From NCBI RefSeq assembly GCF_002293435.1, contig NZ_DBDF01000191.1, forward strand, positions 1 to 26,849: 26,849 nucleotides of DNA, given 5' to 3'. The stretch is from Bacteroides sp. UBA939. GTDB lineage: Bacteria > Bacteroidota > Bacteroidia > Bacteroidales > Bacteroidaceae. Position 1 is the stretch's first letter; every line of letters starts with the position of its first letter. Shown here piece after piece: positions 8,161-15,793 of the stretch. The notes under the pieces are model-generated. The model was not told where the DNA came from, did not search any database, and worked only from the letters and a program-made list of their open reading frames with translations. The position numbers and the translations under genes are program-made.

Positions 8161-9339
8161 ATGACGTATAAGAAGAATTTTAATACGGATGGTCCCAGTG
8201 CGGAAGACCGTGCATTGGATCGTTTTGCAGAGCTGATGATAGAGAAAATCAATCATCTGCAAGGTGACTGGGAAAAACCGTGGTTCACTGAAGGTAGCAT
8301 GAAGTGGCCTAAGAACCTGTCGGGACGCGATTACAACGGGATGAATGCCTTGATGTTGATGTTCCATGCTGAAAAGCAAGGATATAAATTACCTGTCTAT
8401 TGTACCTTCGACAGGGTGACCAGCCTGAATTATCAGAAAGACAAGCAGGGTAACCGGACACCATTAAAAGATGAGAATGGAGAACCATTACCGCAAGTTA
8501 GCGTACAGAAAGGTGAGAAATCGTTTCCTGTTTTTATTACTACTTTTACCGTGGTGGATAAGGATACCAAGGCTAAGATAAAGTATGATGACTATAAACA
8601 GTTGTCGGAAGAAGAGAAACAACAGTATGCGGTGTATCCCAAGATGCAGGTCTATTCCGTGTTCAATGTGGATCAGACTAATATGAAAGAGGCACGTCCT
8701 AAACTCTATGCGAAGCTTGAGAAGGAAAACCAGCTTGTCAAACCTGAACTGAATGGTGAGGACTTTTCATTTCCTGCAGTCGATATGCTGATTGAAGAAA
8801 ACGGCTGGGTTTGTCCAATCCAACTGCAACATCAGGATACCGCTTACTACAGTCTGGCGAAGGATATGATTGTAGTACCGGAAAAAACGCAGTTCGTGGA
8901 TGGGGAGTCATTCTATGGGATACTTTTTCATGAAATGACGCATAGCACGGGGGCTGAAAGCCGGTTGAATCGAATAAAGTCGGCTGTCTTCGGGTCGAAC
9001 GAATATGCTCGTGAGGAATTGGTGGCTGAATTGGGTAGTGCTTTGGTGGCGCAACGGTATGGCATATCAAAGCATGTGAAGGAGGAGTCGGCTGCATACT
9101 TGAAGTTTTGGCTTGATGAACTGAAGAAATCGCCGGACTTTATCAAAACGACCTTGTTGGATGTAAAATGGGCGTCGGCTATGATTACGCAATGTGTGGA
9201 TGGGATCCGGGAGAAGATTGAGGCGAAGGCGGATATTGGGGATGTGGATAATGATGGTGTTGTGGATGAGGTGGGGCATGAGGAAAAGCAGGTAAGGGAA
9301 GAGGTTGGAGAAGAAATACATTGGCGGAGGGGGAGATAA
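8161..9339 (+). CDS. ArdC-like antirestriction protein with intact HExxH metalloprotease motif
   Basis: This 392-residue protein fits the ArdC family. Its N-terminal DUF1738-type ssDNA-binding region (about 15-175) has WEKPWF, NLSGRDYNGMNALML and VFNVDQT. The zincin region has FHEMTHSTG, with zinc ligands His257 and His261, catalytic Glu258, and ELVAELGSAL (probable third ligand Glu290). ArdC of plasmid pSa binds ssDNA and protects incoming DNA from type I restriction, so a similar role in the recipient is likely. The start at 8161 is chosen because homology begins there; an upstream in-frame extension overlaps the hydrolase gene and looks spurious. The tail contains DVDNDGVVDE, a calcium-loop-like DxDxDG motif, encoded in strikingly C-poor, G-rich DNA. 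It is the last gene of the plus-strand transfer block. Confidence 0.87.
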   Translation: MTYKKNFNTDGPSAEDRALDRFAELMIEKINHLQGDWEKPWFTEGSMKWPKNLSGRDYNGMNALMLMFHAEKQGYKLPVYCTFDRVTSLNYQKDKQGNRTPLKDENGEPLPQVSVQKGEKSFPVFITTFTVVDKDTKAKIKYDDYKQLSEEEKQQYAVYPKMQVYSVFNVDQTNMKEARPKLYAKLEKENQLVKPELNGEDFSFPAVDMLIEENGWVCPIQLQHQDTAYYSLAKDMIVVPEKTQFVDGESFYGILFHEMTHSTGAESRLNRIKSAVFGSNEYAREELVAELGSALVAQRYGISKHVKEESAAYLKFWLDELKKSPDFIKTTLLDVKWASAMITQCVDGIREKIEAKADIGDVDNDGVVDEVGHEEKQVREEVGEEIHWRRGR

Positions 9340-9418
9340 ATCTAACTAAAATGGTTGCTACACTCATTGCTATATTATTGAATAGTGTTAAATCACAAAA
9401 AAATTCGACTCCTTCTGA

Positions 9419-9447
9419 TTGAATAATAAAAAATAGTCATATCTTTG
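9419..9447 (+). promoter_or_regulatory. Bacteroidota-type promoter of the Abi cassette
   Basis: TTG at 9419-9421 and TATCTTTG at 9440-9447 match the -33 and -7 elements (TTTG and TAnnTTTG) with an 18-bp spacer. Transcription should begin near 9452-9455, giving about 65 nt of leader before the Abi start codon. Confidence 0.65.
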
Positions 9448-9451
9448 CGCT

Positions 9452-9511
9452 CAATATGACCTCCCACGCTTCCCATTTGAACAGCGCACCCGGGGAGGTC
9501 TTCGAGTTTTT
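9452..9511 (+). ncRNA. candidate structured small RNA or leader of the Abi_2 gene
   Basis: Just after a good promoter the transcript can fold into a two-tier hairpin. GACCTCCC (9458-9465) pairs perfectly with GGGAGGTC (9493-9500). Inside, CGCT (9467-9470) pairs with AGCG (9483-9486) around a 12-nt loop. A T5 run follows at 9507-9511, right before the ATG at 9518. The AbiF branch of the Abi_2 family is reported to carry a stably linked non-coding RNA that acts as antitoxin, so position and shape fit. A simple 5' UTR or attenuator is the alternative. Covariation in homologues is not tested. Confidence 0.5.
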
Positions 9512-9517
9512 ATACAC

Positions 9518-10498
9518 ATGAAATACAGCAAAAACCCATTATCTTTATCGGATCAGATTGATAAACTGACTTCACGTGGACTCATTATTGATGACAGGGA
9601 GTTAACGAAGCGTTATCTATCCAACATCAGCTATTATCGTTTACGCGCCTACACATATCCTTTTCAAAACAATGAAGAAGGAGCCAATCATGAATTTATT
9701 CGGAAGGGTATTCATTTTTCTGACATTATTGATTTATATTGTTTCGACAGACGACTACGGTCATTGATATTCAATGCTATTGAGAAGATTGAAGTAGCTG
9801 TACGTACAAAAATCATACAGATTTACAGTGAGGCTACTGGAGACAGTAATTGGTATGAGGATGAATCCCTATTCAAAGACGATTCTTTCTGGGTTAATGA
9901 AGAAGACGAAATAACCGGTAGGATTGAGAAAAAAGAAGTTTTTCTATATAATGTATTGATGGATGACATTATTCATGAAGTAAAGAGAAGTAATGAGGAT
10001 TTTATCAAGCATTTTTTTGAAAAGTATTCAGAACCTCAAAATCCACCTGCTTGGATGACTTTGGAAGTTATCTCTTTCGGTACTCTAAGCCGTTTGTTTG
10101 AACTTCTGAAAAAATCACCGCAGAAAGAGCAAATAGCAAAAGAACTCGGATTGCCTGATGACAGAATCTTGTCAAATTGGTTGCATGCCATATCCGTACT
10201 TCGGAACTGTTGTGCCCACCATAGCCGTATTTGGAACAGACGCTATATTGTAAGCGTTAAATTATCCTACAACACCACTTATCCGTTTATTGACCGGGAT
10301 ACAATAAAGCTTATTCGCTCAAATAAGTTATTTGCAATACTAAGTTGTATAAAATACTTTTCAGATATAATCAGTCCGGGTAGTGACCTAAAACGAAATT
10401 TTCTTTCTTTATTGGGTGATGGCGGTCAATTATTATCTCTCAAAGAAATGGGACTTCCAGAAAATTGGAAATATCTGGACGTTTGGAAAGATAAATAA
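9518..10498 (+). CDS. Abi_2/AbiF-like abortive-infection protein (HEPN-type RNase fold)
   Basis: This 326-residue protein matches the Abi_2 (AbiD/AbiF) family in length and pattern. Residues 8-48 carry LSDQIDKLTSRGLIIDD and YLSNISYYRLRAYTYPF. Residues 70-100 carry IDLYCFDRRLRSLIFNAIEKIEVAVRT (in two stretches), followed by NPPAWMTLEVISFGTLSRLF. The second HEPN motif RNCCAHHSRIWNRR starts at Arg229, giving R-N-x3-H with His234. The first motif region (Arg96 in VRTKIIQIYS) lacks a His four to six residues later, so one half-site may be altered. Family members cause abortive infection and are related to the ancestor of Cas13; RNA cleavage is the expected toxic activity. A promoter and foldable RNA precede the gene, and a PRTase-fold gene follows after 18 bp, so the two are probably co-transcribed. 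Confidence 0.85.
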   Translation: MKYSKNPLSLSDQIDKLTSRGLIIDDRELTKRYLSNISYYRLRAYTYPFQNNEEGANHEFIRKGIHFSDIIDLYCFDRRLRSLIFNAIEKIEVAVRTKIIQIYSEATGDSNWYEDESLFKDDSFWVNEEDEITGRIEKKEVFLYNVLMDDIIHEVKRSNEDFIKHFFEKYSEPQNPPAWMTLEVISFGTLSRLFELLKKSPQKEQIAKELGLPDDRILSNWLHAISVLRNCCAHHSRIWNRRYIVSVKLSYNTTYPFIDRDTIKLIRSNKLFAILSCIKYFSDIISPGSDLKRNFLSLLGDGGQLLSLKEMGLPENWKYLDVWKDK

Positions 10499-10516
10499 GG
10501 CTACTAACTTGAGGTA

Positions 10517-11323
10517 ATGGATAAAGCCTTAATCGTATATTTTATTCTGCTTGCGGTTACGGTCGCTGCTGTGAGATTTGCATTCTACTGTTTGAAAAAG
10601 GCTGGAGAGGCATATTTCTATGCAGCTCAATTGACTTCCGACCAGTCGTTGAGAAGAAAGCTAAGCAGAAAAGCTGTATTGGCTGGAAATAAAAAAGCTT
10701 ATCCAATTTATGCCCTTTCTAATCCAACCGAATTTGATAGCCATAAGCCGATGAAACCATTTAAGCTTAAGGGAGTAAAGTGTATCTTCACAGATTATTA
10801 TTTTCCGACTCGTTATCATAATTGTATTAGTTATGAGCAACGGGACTTTTGTGACGAATTGTTGGATTTTAAGGTTGGCAAGGGAAATGGTCACGAATTT
10901 TTTATGGACTGTATGGAAGCGTTAAATCCGGAGGAAGATTGTGTCATTATGTTTATGCCTTGCAGTAAGAACTGGCATTATAAGAGACGGTTTCGTGCAT
11001 TGGACTATTTTCTTGAAGATTACTATCCTGAATCTTCCAACGGATATAATTTTATTACCTATACAGGAGAGCGGGAAAGTCTTCACTTAACCAAGGGCAG
11101 AACAAAAATAGATTTGGAACAGAACTATTATATTAACTGTGATTTGACAGGGAAAAAGGTTGTTGTAGTCGATGATTTACTGACTACAGGAAATAGCCTT
11201 CTTGATTTCAGAAAACAGATAGAAAAGAAAGGCGGGAAAGTGGTTTATGCTCTGTTTCTGGGTAAGACGTTCCAAATGCCTGATAATTTTGATATCTGGA
11301 TTACTGCATTGGGTAATAGATGA
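10517..11323 (+). CDS. membrane-anchored phosphoribosyltransferase-fold protein
   Basis: This is a 268-residue protein with one N-terminal membrane helix (about 5-24). A short basic helical region (26-70) resembles a Sel1/TPR-like hairpin. The C-terminal domain carries the PRPP-binding signature VVVVDDLLTTGNS (215-227), the hallmark of type I phosphoribosyltransferases such as ComF or purine PRTases. The segment 140-200 (CVIMFMPCSKNWHYKRRF) would supply the start of the fold. The substrate cannot be read from the sequence. The cytosolic domain would be tethered to the inner membrane. The 18-bp gap after the Abi_2 gene and lack of a promoter between them suggest one operon, so it may modify a nucleotide or sense PRPP within the same defence or toxin-antitoxin unit. 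That functional link is inference. Confidence 0.72.
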   Translation: MDKALIVYFILLAVTVAAVRFAFYCLKKAGEAYFYAAQLTSDQSLRRKLSRKAVLAGNKKAYPIYALSNPTEFDSHKPMKPFKLKGVKCIFTDYYFPTRYHNCISYEQRDFCDELLDFKVGKGNGHEFFMDCMEALNPEEDCVIMFMPCSKNWHYKRRFRALDYFLEDYYPESSNGYNFITYTGERESLHLTKGRTKIDLEQNYYINCDLTGKKVVVVDDLLTTGNSLLDFRKQIEKKGGKVVYALFLGKTFQMPDNFDIWITALGNR

Positions 11324-11392
11324 AAGGAGTGAACTGACATCAGACAGGGATATAAGCTATTTTGTTTCCATTACTAATTTTGCAGCACAAGT

Positions 11393-11424
11393 ATACCGCA
11401 AGTTTTCAAATATGCGGTATTTTA
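11393..11424 (+). terminator. probable terminator after the Abi-PRTase operon
   Basis: ATACCGCA (11393-11400) pairs perfectly with TGCGGTAT (11413-11420) across a 12-nt loop and is followed by TTTAAT. A second A/T palindrome, TTTTTAGCTAAAAA (11442-11455), could serve the convergent OmpA-family gene. Nothing else is seen in the 192-bp gap. Confidence 0.55.
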
Positions 11425-11515
11425 ATGCAGAAATCATTCTCTTTTTAGCTAAAAAAAGGCCTACTCTCGCAAGCAAGCCCCTTCTATACATAATGGAAAA
11501 GTTATTATTAGGATA

Positions 11516-12928
11516 TCATTTGAGAAAAAGCATCACTTTAGTATGCCGGTTAGCTTCATTCGATGCATAAGTGTCAATGCCTCCTTCGTTCACCTCTAAG
11601 ATTTGATTTTTGTCAATCCCCCGATGCAACAACTGTGAACGGATGTATCCGGAACGGCTGGCTCCCAAATCATGATTGCCATCGGGTGTTCCGGTAGCGC
11701 TATCAGCGGCCCCACAAATCCGAATGCTCAGATTGTATTTCTTGGCTATTCTGGCAATCTCATCCAAGTTGACCAGTTGAGAAGTATCGGTCAGGCGATT
11801 GGTACCTATCTTAAAAAAAAAGAAGAAGACAGGTGCGCCTATGCAGCTTTTCCCTTTAGACAACTCGGCAAGGTAACTTTGCGATAACGCTTCGGAAGAA
11901 CTTTCTGACCTATCTTCCTTTGTTGAGTTCCTGACTTGAATGGAATCACCATTGAGTGAGTGATCCGACCATTGAACACCCTGCAATCTTGAGCGGAGTG
12001 AATTAAGTCCACTATAGTTATTCTTTGGATAAGGTTTTGTTAAATGACTTTTCACTTCACGTTTATTAAAACGATTTTGATACAATTCAAGCAATCCTTC
12101 AATCTCCAGAATCTTTTTCAATTCAACAATAGCCTTCATATCTGCATTATGCTGTTGGATCAACTGTGAGTTGCTACTGCTTACTGATGAGACATACTCC
12201 ATCAACCGTTTATTCTGCCATATATAAGGATTGGCATCTATCACTCTTTTCCAGCCTACCTTTCCAATAGAGAAAGATAGACCGGCTGTGACGCTTATCA
12301 GATTGTCACCGAATCTATTGGAAACTCCGCGACCATCAAAGTCTTTAAATGTAGTAGTACCGCCAAGTTCCATCGTAAGGTGAATCCTTTGGGAAAGACG
12401 ATATTGTCCCGTCACGCCATAAGAAAAGGCAAAAGGACTGTTTCTATTGCCCTCATTATGTATGATGCCCAATCCAACGTAAGGAATAAGATTCCATTGA
12501 GACAGATCACAGGTGTTGTAATGACGCGACAATACATTCCATAAAAAATCAGCATGCACACTTTGATATGACTGCTTATGCGGCAGACTGTTTTTGAGTT
12601 TAAACCCCTGAAAGGAGACTCGACCACCAACTGCCGGCGTGAACCACTTTCCTGCTGAAACAGATAAAGTAGGTTCTATCCGGTCGAACAAGTTGGCGTG
12701 ACCTAATGGAGAACCGGCAAAAACCAAAGCTCCATTGGAAAAGCCCAAGAACCAATTGCCTTTCCATACCACTGCCGAGGTAATATTTTCAAGGTAGGAC
12801 GGTTCAATTGGTTCGGGCATTTCCATAGAAGCATTATGAACAACAAGGCTATCCAACAGACGGAGTTCACCAGCTTGTGCTTTCAGTGCCAAAGCGAGTG
12901 GTAACATCAATACTATTTTCTTTATCAT
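11516..12928 (-). CDS. OmpA-family outer-membrane protein with peptidoglycan-binding domain
   Basis: The 470-residue product begins with a signal peptide (MIKKIVLMLPLALALKAQA, cleavage near residue 19). Residues about 50-250 alternate hydrophobic and polar residues and end strands with aromatic residues, as in a small outer-membrane beta-barrel. A helical linker (260-345, Ser/Asn-rich) leads to an OmpA_C-like domain. There GAADSATG (Asp409) and NHDLGASRSGYIRSQLLHRGI (in two stretches; Arg425) supply the Asp and Arg that grip diaminopimelate in OmpA. It would link the outer membrane to the wall, perhaps as cargo or as an envelope helper for conjugation. A T9 run in the coding strand (11813-11821) encodes FFFFFK just before the OmpA_C domain and is a possible slippage point. 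The gene is convergent with the Abi-PRTase operon and downstream of the relaxase gene. Confidence 0.8.
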   Translation of the reverse strand: MIKKIVLMLPLALALKAQAGELRLLDSLVVHNASMEMPEPIEPSYLENITSAVVWKGNWFLGFSNGALVFAGSPLGHANLFDRIEPTLSVSAGKWFTPAVGGRVSFQGFKLKNSLPHKQSYQSVHADFLWNVLSRHYNTCDLSQWNLIPYVGLGIIHNEGNRNSPFAFSYGVTGQYRLSQRIHLTMELGGTTTFKDFDGRGVSNRFGDNLISVTAGLSFSIGKVGWKRVIDANPYIWQNKRLMEYVSSVSSSNSQLIQQHNADMKAIVELKKILEIEGLLELYQNRFNKREVKSHLTKPYPKNNYSGLNSLRSRLQGVQWSDHSLNGDSIQVRNSTKEDRSESSSEALSQSYLAELSKGKSCIGAPVFFFFFKIGTNRLTDTSQLVNLDEIARIAKKYNLSIRICGAADSATGTPDGNHDLGASRSGYIRSQLLHRGIDKNQILEVNEGGIDTYASNEANRHTKVMLFLK

Positions 12929-13065
12929 CGTAATCTTTTAATTTAAACTGAAAGCAAAGGAACATCATCAAAAGAAGGAAAAGAAATGTTCAGCTTCCAA
13001 TCCATCCATATTTAACCAGTGTTTACTTTGTAGGGAGAAATCATACCCATAATCATACTCAAAAG

Positions 13066-14523
13066 CTATCTTCGACGATTTTTACCACTTGGCTTCATCA
13101 TCCGATGCGCCATCATCAGACAGCGGCGTGCCCATGCCCGGTCATCTTCATCATCCTTGCGTCCCCAAGGAAGGTCGTTACTTCCTCCACCGCCCCCGTG
13201 TCCTTCCGCAAAGTTGGTCGCCTGATCCAGCAAATTGGCATACAGGAATATGGCACATTTGATGATTTCTTCACCATGCTCAGTCATATCCTGCAATAGC
13301 GAATCGTCCAAGGATTCTTGCATATCAAGACTGAGGGACGGCAATATCATCTTGAAATCCTTGATGAGATCATCCAGAAGTGCATCCGCCAATCTGAACC
13401 TCACCTGCTGGGTCAGATCGGATGTCGAAATCCTTAGCTGTTGTTGGTACTGATCCGTCAGTTCTTTCGCCTTGTCCTTAAGTTCTTTCAATTCATCCAA
13501 CTGTTCGTTTGCATGTTTCAGTTTCGACTGCTTGTCTGCCAAATTATCCAATACTTTCTGAAGGTCATTATCCAGTTTCTTGATCCGTTCGTGCAACTCT
13601 TCGGAATTGCCTTTTCCTGTTTTTAAATCCTCTGTGACGGCAGCCAATTCTTTTTCCAGCACTCCTTTCTTTTCCTCCAGGTTCGAGACCATCGTGGTAA
13701 GCCCCTTCACTCTCTTTTCGGCAAACCGGATATCGGCATAGAGCTGGCGCAGTATTTTTTTGTTCTCTTCAATCTGCCCTTCAAGCGTGGTACATTGGTT
13801 GGAAAGGTCACGCCTGTACTCTTCCGTAGTGCGATGCTTGGCGCCTGTCACGGCAATACTGTCCCCACGCATCAATCCCCACTTCTCATTCACCTTTGCG
13901 AACTCATCGTGAATAGCGAGCATGTATTCCTTATAATCAAATTTATCTTTGCCTGCAAATATCTTCTTGAATGCGAACTTATTCTCCTTGCTGATTGGCA
14001 AAAGAGTCATGTGGACATGCGGATTCGTCTCATCCAGATGGACAATGAACGCGGCAATGTTCTCCTCTCCCCATTTGTCACTCGCATACCTGTACATATC
14101 CTGTGCCCATTGCTCTATCTCCGGATGACGTTTTATATGCGAGTTATCTGCCCCGCGTGTGAGATTCACCTTTTGGTTTCCGAAAGCGATTTCAAGCATT
14201 CTATCACGAGACCCTCCCAAGATGAAGTTGACGACAGTACGGAGCTTCGGTTCCGCAAGTCCCGCATTCGGGTCTTTGATGCCACGCTCCGCAAGGTTTT
14301 CGGCAATACGCCGGGGAATACTTTTGTGCTTATTGACCGGAGTGACTATTCCACCTCTCCCGATTTCAAAATTCAGAGCCTCACGGCTACGGTCGTAGTT
14401 CCCGGTCTGAGTCGCACTGTTCCAACCTTTCTCGGACCAGTTACGTAAGTGCTCATTGCTCTGGGCTACCGTCATCCCTTTAGAGGAGTTGACCTGCATT
14501 ACCTGTTTCGCTGATTTTGCCAT
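13066..14523 (-). CDS. MobV-family (Pre/Mob) conjugative relaxase
   Basis: This 485-residue protein nicks plasmid DNA at oriT and pilots the single strand during transfer. The start at 14523 (MAKSAKQVMQV) is chosen because MobV similarity begins there; upstream codons run through hairpin-rich DNA. Motif I region: NYDRSREALNFEI at 42-54. Motif III: HLDETNPHVHMTLLP at 162-176, with the metal-binding His162, His169 and His171. Residues about 235-370 form a long Glu/Lys/Leu coiled coil, usual for this family. The C-terminus (about 385-485) is helical with a GGGGG linker and a very basic end (SGKNRRR). No separate accessory Mob gene is adjacent, and the coiled coil may handle dimerisation or coupling. 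The candidate oriT lies just upstream. Confidence 0.92.
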   Translation of the reverse strand: MAKSAKQVMQVNSSKGMTVAQSNEHLRNWSEKGWNSATQTGNYDRSREALNFEIGRGGIVTPVNKHKSIPRRIAENLAERGIKDPNAGLAEPKLRTVVNFILGGSRDRMLEIAFGNQKVNLTRGADNSHIKRHPEIEQWAQDMYRYASDKWGEENIAAFIVHLDETNPHVHMTLLPISKENKFAFKKIFAGKDKFDYKEYMLAIHDEFAKVNEKWGLMRGDSIAVTGAKHRTTEEYRRDLSNQCTTLEGQIEENKKILRQLYADIRFAEKRVKGLTTMVSNLEEKKGVLEKELAAVTEDLKTGKGNSEELHERIKKLDNDLQKVLDNLADKQSKLKHANEQLDELKELKDKAKELTDQYQQQLRISTSDLTQQVRFRLADALLDDLIKDFKMILPSLSLDMQESLDDSLLQDMTEHGEEIIKCAIFLYANLLDQATNFAEGHGGGGGSNDLPWGRKDDEDDRAWARRCLMMAHRMMKPSGKNRRR

Positions 14524-14570
14524 AATTTTCTTTTTTATTTCACAGCTTGCTGCCTCGTTAGAGCCTGAAT

Positions 14571-14769
14571 CCCATTGCAAATTTTGCAGATGGGGTATTA
14601 GGCTACCCCGGATGAAATTCGGGGTCAGAAAGGCAAGCCTTGCGCCTTACAAGAGGTCAAGACCTCCGAAGCGGAATTCCTGTCAAGACGAAAGGAATAA
14701 TGGCTTCATGAGGCTGTATTCTATTGAAGCAAGACTTCCTGTTTTCTGTTGGGACTGCAAGCTTGCAGT
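14571..14769. other. hairpin-rich intergenic region, candidate oriT
   Basis: The 250-bp gap between the relaxase start and the upstream gene's stop is packed with inverted repeats. CCCAT-TGCAAA pairs with TTTGCA-g-ATGGG (14571-14594). GGGGTA pairs with TACCCC (14592-14609), overlapping CCCCG/CGGGG (14606-14624). GCAAG-C-CTTGC is at 14633-14643. GAGGTC-AA-GACCTC is at 14653-14666. ATTCC/GGAAT is at 14676-14698. A perfect 16-bp palindrome, ACTGCAAGCTTGCAGT, is at 14754-14769. MobV origins normally lie just upstream of the mob gene and contain hairpins near nic. The nic site itself is not identifiable by eye. Confidence 0.5.
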
Positions 14770-14774
14770 GATTT

Positions 14775-15578
14775 CTATTTTTCATTTTCGATGGGTGCGG
14801 AACGGAGTATCGTCCCGTAGTGTACAAAGATTGTATCCAATAAGTTTTTGACTTCATCCGGAAGTCCGGTTAAGGGTGGTTTGGAAATTGTATTTTGGGA
14901 AGTTGAGAAAAGAAGACCTCCCCAAGAAAGCAGTTGCCAGAACTCAATGAAGTCATGACGGCAATGTTCGGTAAAGAGTGTGGCGAGCGCCGCATTCACA
15001 TCAGCCTGTCGCGGGATGAGATTGGAATGGTGCAGGATGAGATGTGAGATAAACCGGTGCAGCCGTTGGCCTACATCTGCTTTGCTGTCTGACACCTGAG
15101 GCTTGAATAGTCCGTCGGTATCCTTAAAGAAATCGACACCGGAAGAGACCATTTCTTCTATACTGATATATCCACTCAGCCATCTGGATAGCCGTTGTTC
15201 ATCTTTGGTGAAGGGACGTTTGTTCTTTTCCTGCTCCGATGGTTGAGTGTAGCGCATGGTTATGACGAAGAATTTGCCCTCCGAAACCATATCGGCATAA
15301 TCCATGGCAACCAACTTGTCGAGGAAGGACTTGACCGTCACCCTGTGCCAATTCCACTTTTTGGCAAGGTCGGTGACTGTCGCCGTAAATTGTCCTTTAT
15401 GCAAATGAACGGTGGTTCCAAATCGGGTTTCTTCCGATTGGACTTCTGTGTTCATTGCCATATTCATCAATTCACAGAAGGCATCCAGTTTCGATGTCCG
15501 GTCTGTGGTTCTTGGTCGAAGGTAGTCAAGCAGGGACTTGTCTGCCTTGATTTGGTAGTCTGCAATCATTTCATTCAT
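14775..15578 (-). CDS. winged-helix DNA-binding protein, possible replication or regulatory protein
   Basis: This 267-residue protein is not assigned to a named family. Residues about 55-115 (GQFTATVTDLAKKWNWHR, VTVKSFLDKLVAMDYADMV, FFVITMRY) look like a winged helix-turn-helix: a helix pair with a recognition helix (KKWNWHRVTVKSFLDKL), then a beta wing. Comparable modules occur in DnaD-like and plasmid replication proteins. The rest is helical with several His and Trp residues (residues 180-230) and no clear catalytic motif. It lies upstream of the relaxase gene on the same strand, with the hairpin-rich region between them. A role as replication initiator, primosome-like factor or regulator of mobilization is possible. 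No iterons are seen next to it. Confidence 0.7.
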   Translation of the reverse strand: MNEMIADYQIKADKSLLDYLRPRTTDRTSKLDAFCELMNMAMNTEVQSEETRFGTTVHLHKGQFTATVTDLAKKWNWHRVTVKSFLDKLVAMDYADMVSEGKFFVITMRYTQPSEQEKNKRPFTKDEQRLSRWLSGYISIEEMVSSGVDFFKDTDGLFKPQVSDSKADVGQRLHRFISHLILHHSNLIPRQADVNAALATLFTEHCRHDFIEFWQLLSWGGLLFSTSQNTISKPPLTGLPDEVKNLLDTIFVHYGTILRSAPIENEK

Positions 15579-15592
15579 GAGTATTATATGTT

Positions 15593-15793
15593 TTAATTAA
15601 GATTGTTACAATTCAAATCGGGTGATTGGAATAGATGGTGACCGACAATAAGCGGTTGCAATTGTCTTGTCAGCATCTGTATATAGGGAAAGAAGAAGCT
15701 TTCCTGTAAATCCTTCCATAGAGGAAGTCTGATTCTCTGACAGTGACAGTCAATTGCCGTCGAAAAAAGAAAGCTAGTTGTCAGTCGTTCCAA
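15593..15793 (-). CDS. possible small protein, uncertain
   Basis: A 66-codon frame starts with TTG at 15793, overlapping the stop of the membrane-protein gene by 13 bp, and runs to 15593. It has a plausible mix of residues (LPLWKDLQESFFFPYIQ) but no recognisable motif, no ATG start and no promoter. It would fill most of the 202-bp gap. The alternative is that the gap is non-coding; CAATTG-centred inverted repeats occur near 15657 and 15748. Confidence 0.25.
   Translation of the reverse strand: MERLTTSFLFSTAIDCHCQRIRLPLWKDLQESFFFPYIQMLTRQLQPLIVGHHLFQSPDLNCNNLN

Noticed and set aside
13795..14448. 217-codon plus-strand frame antisense to the relaxase gene
   Set aside because: It is the complement of strongly conserved MobV motifs and has no protein-like features of its own.
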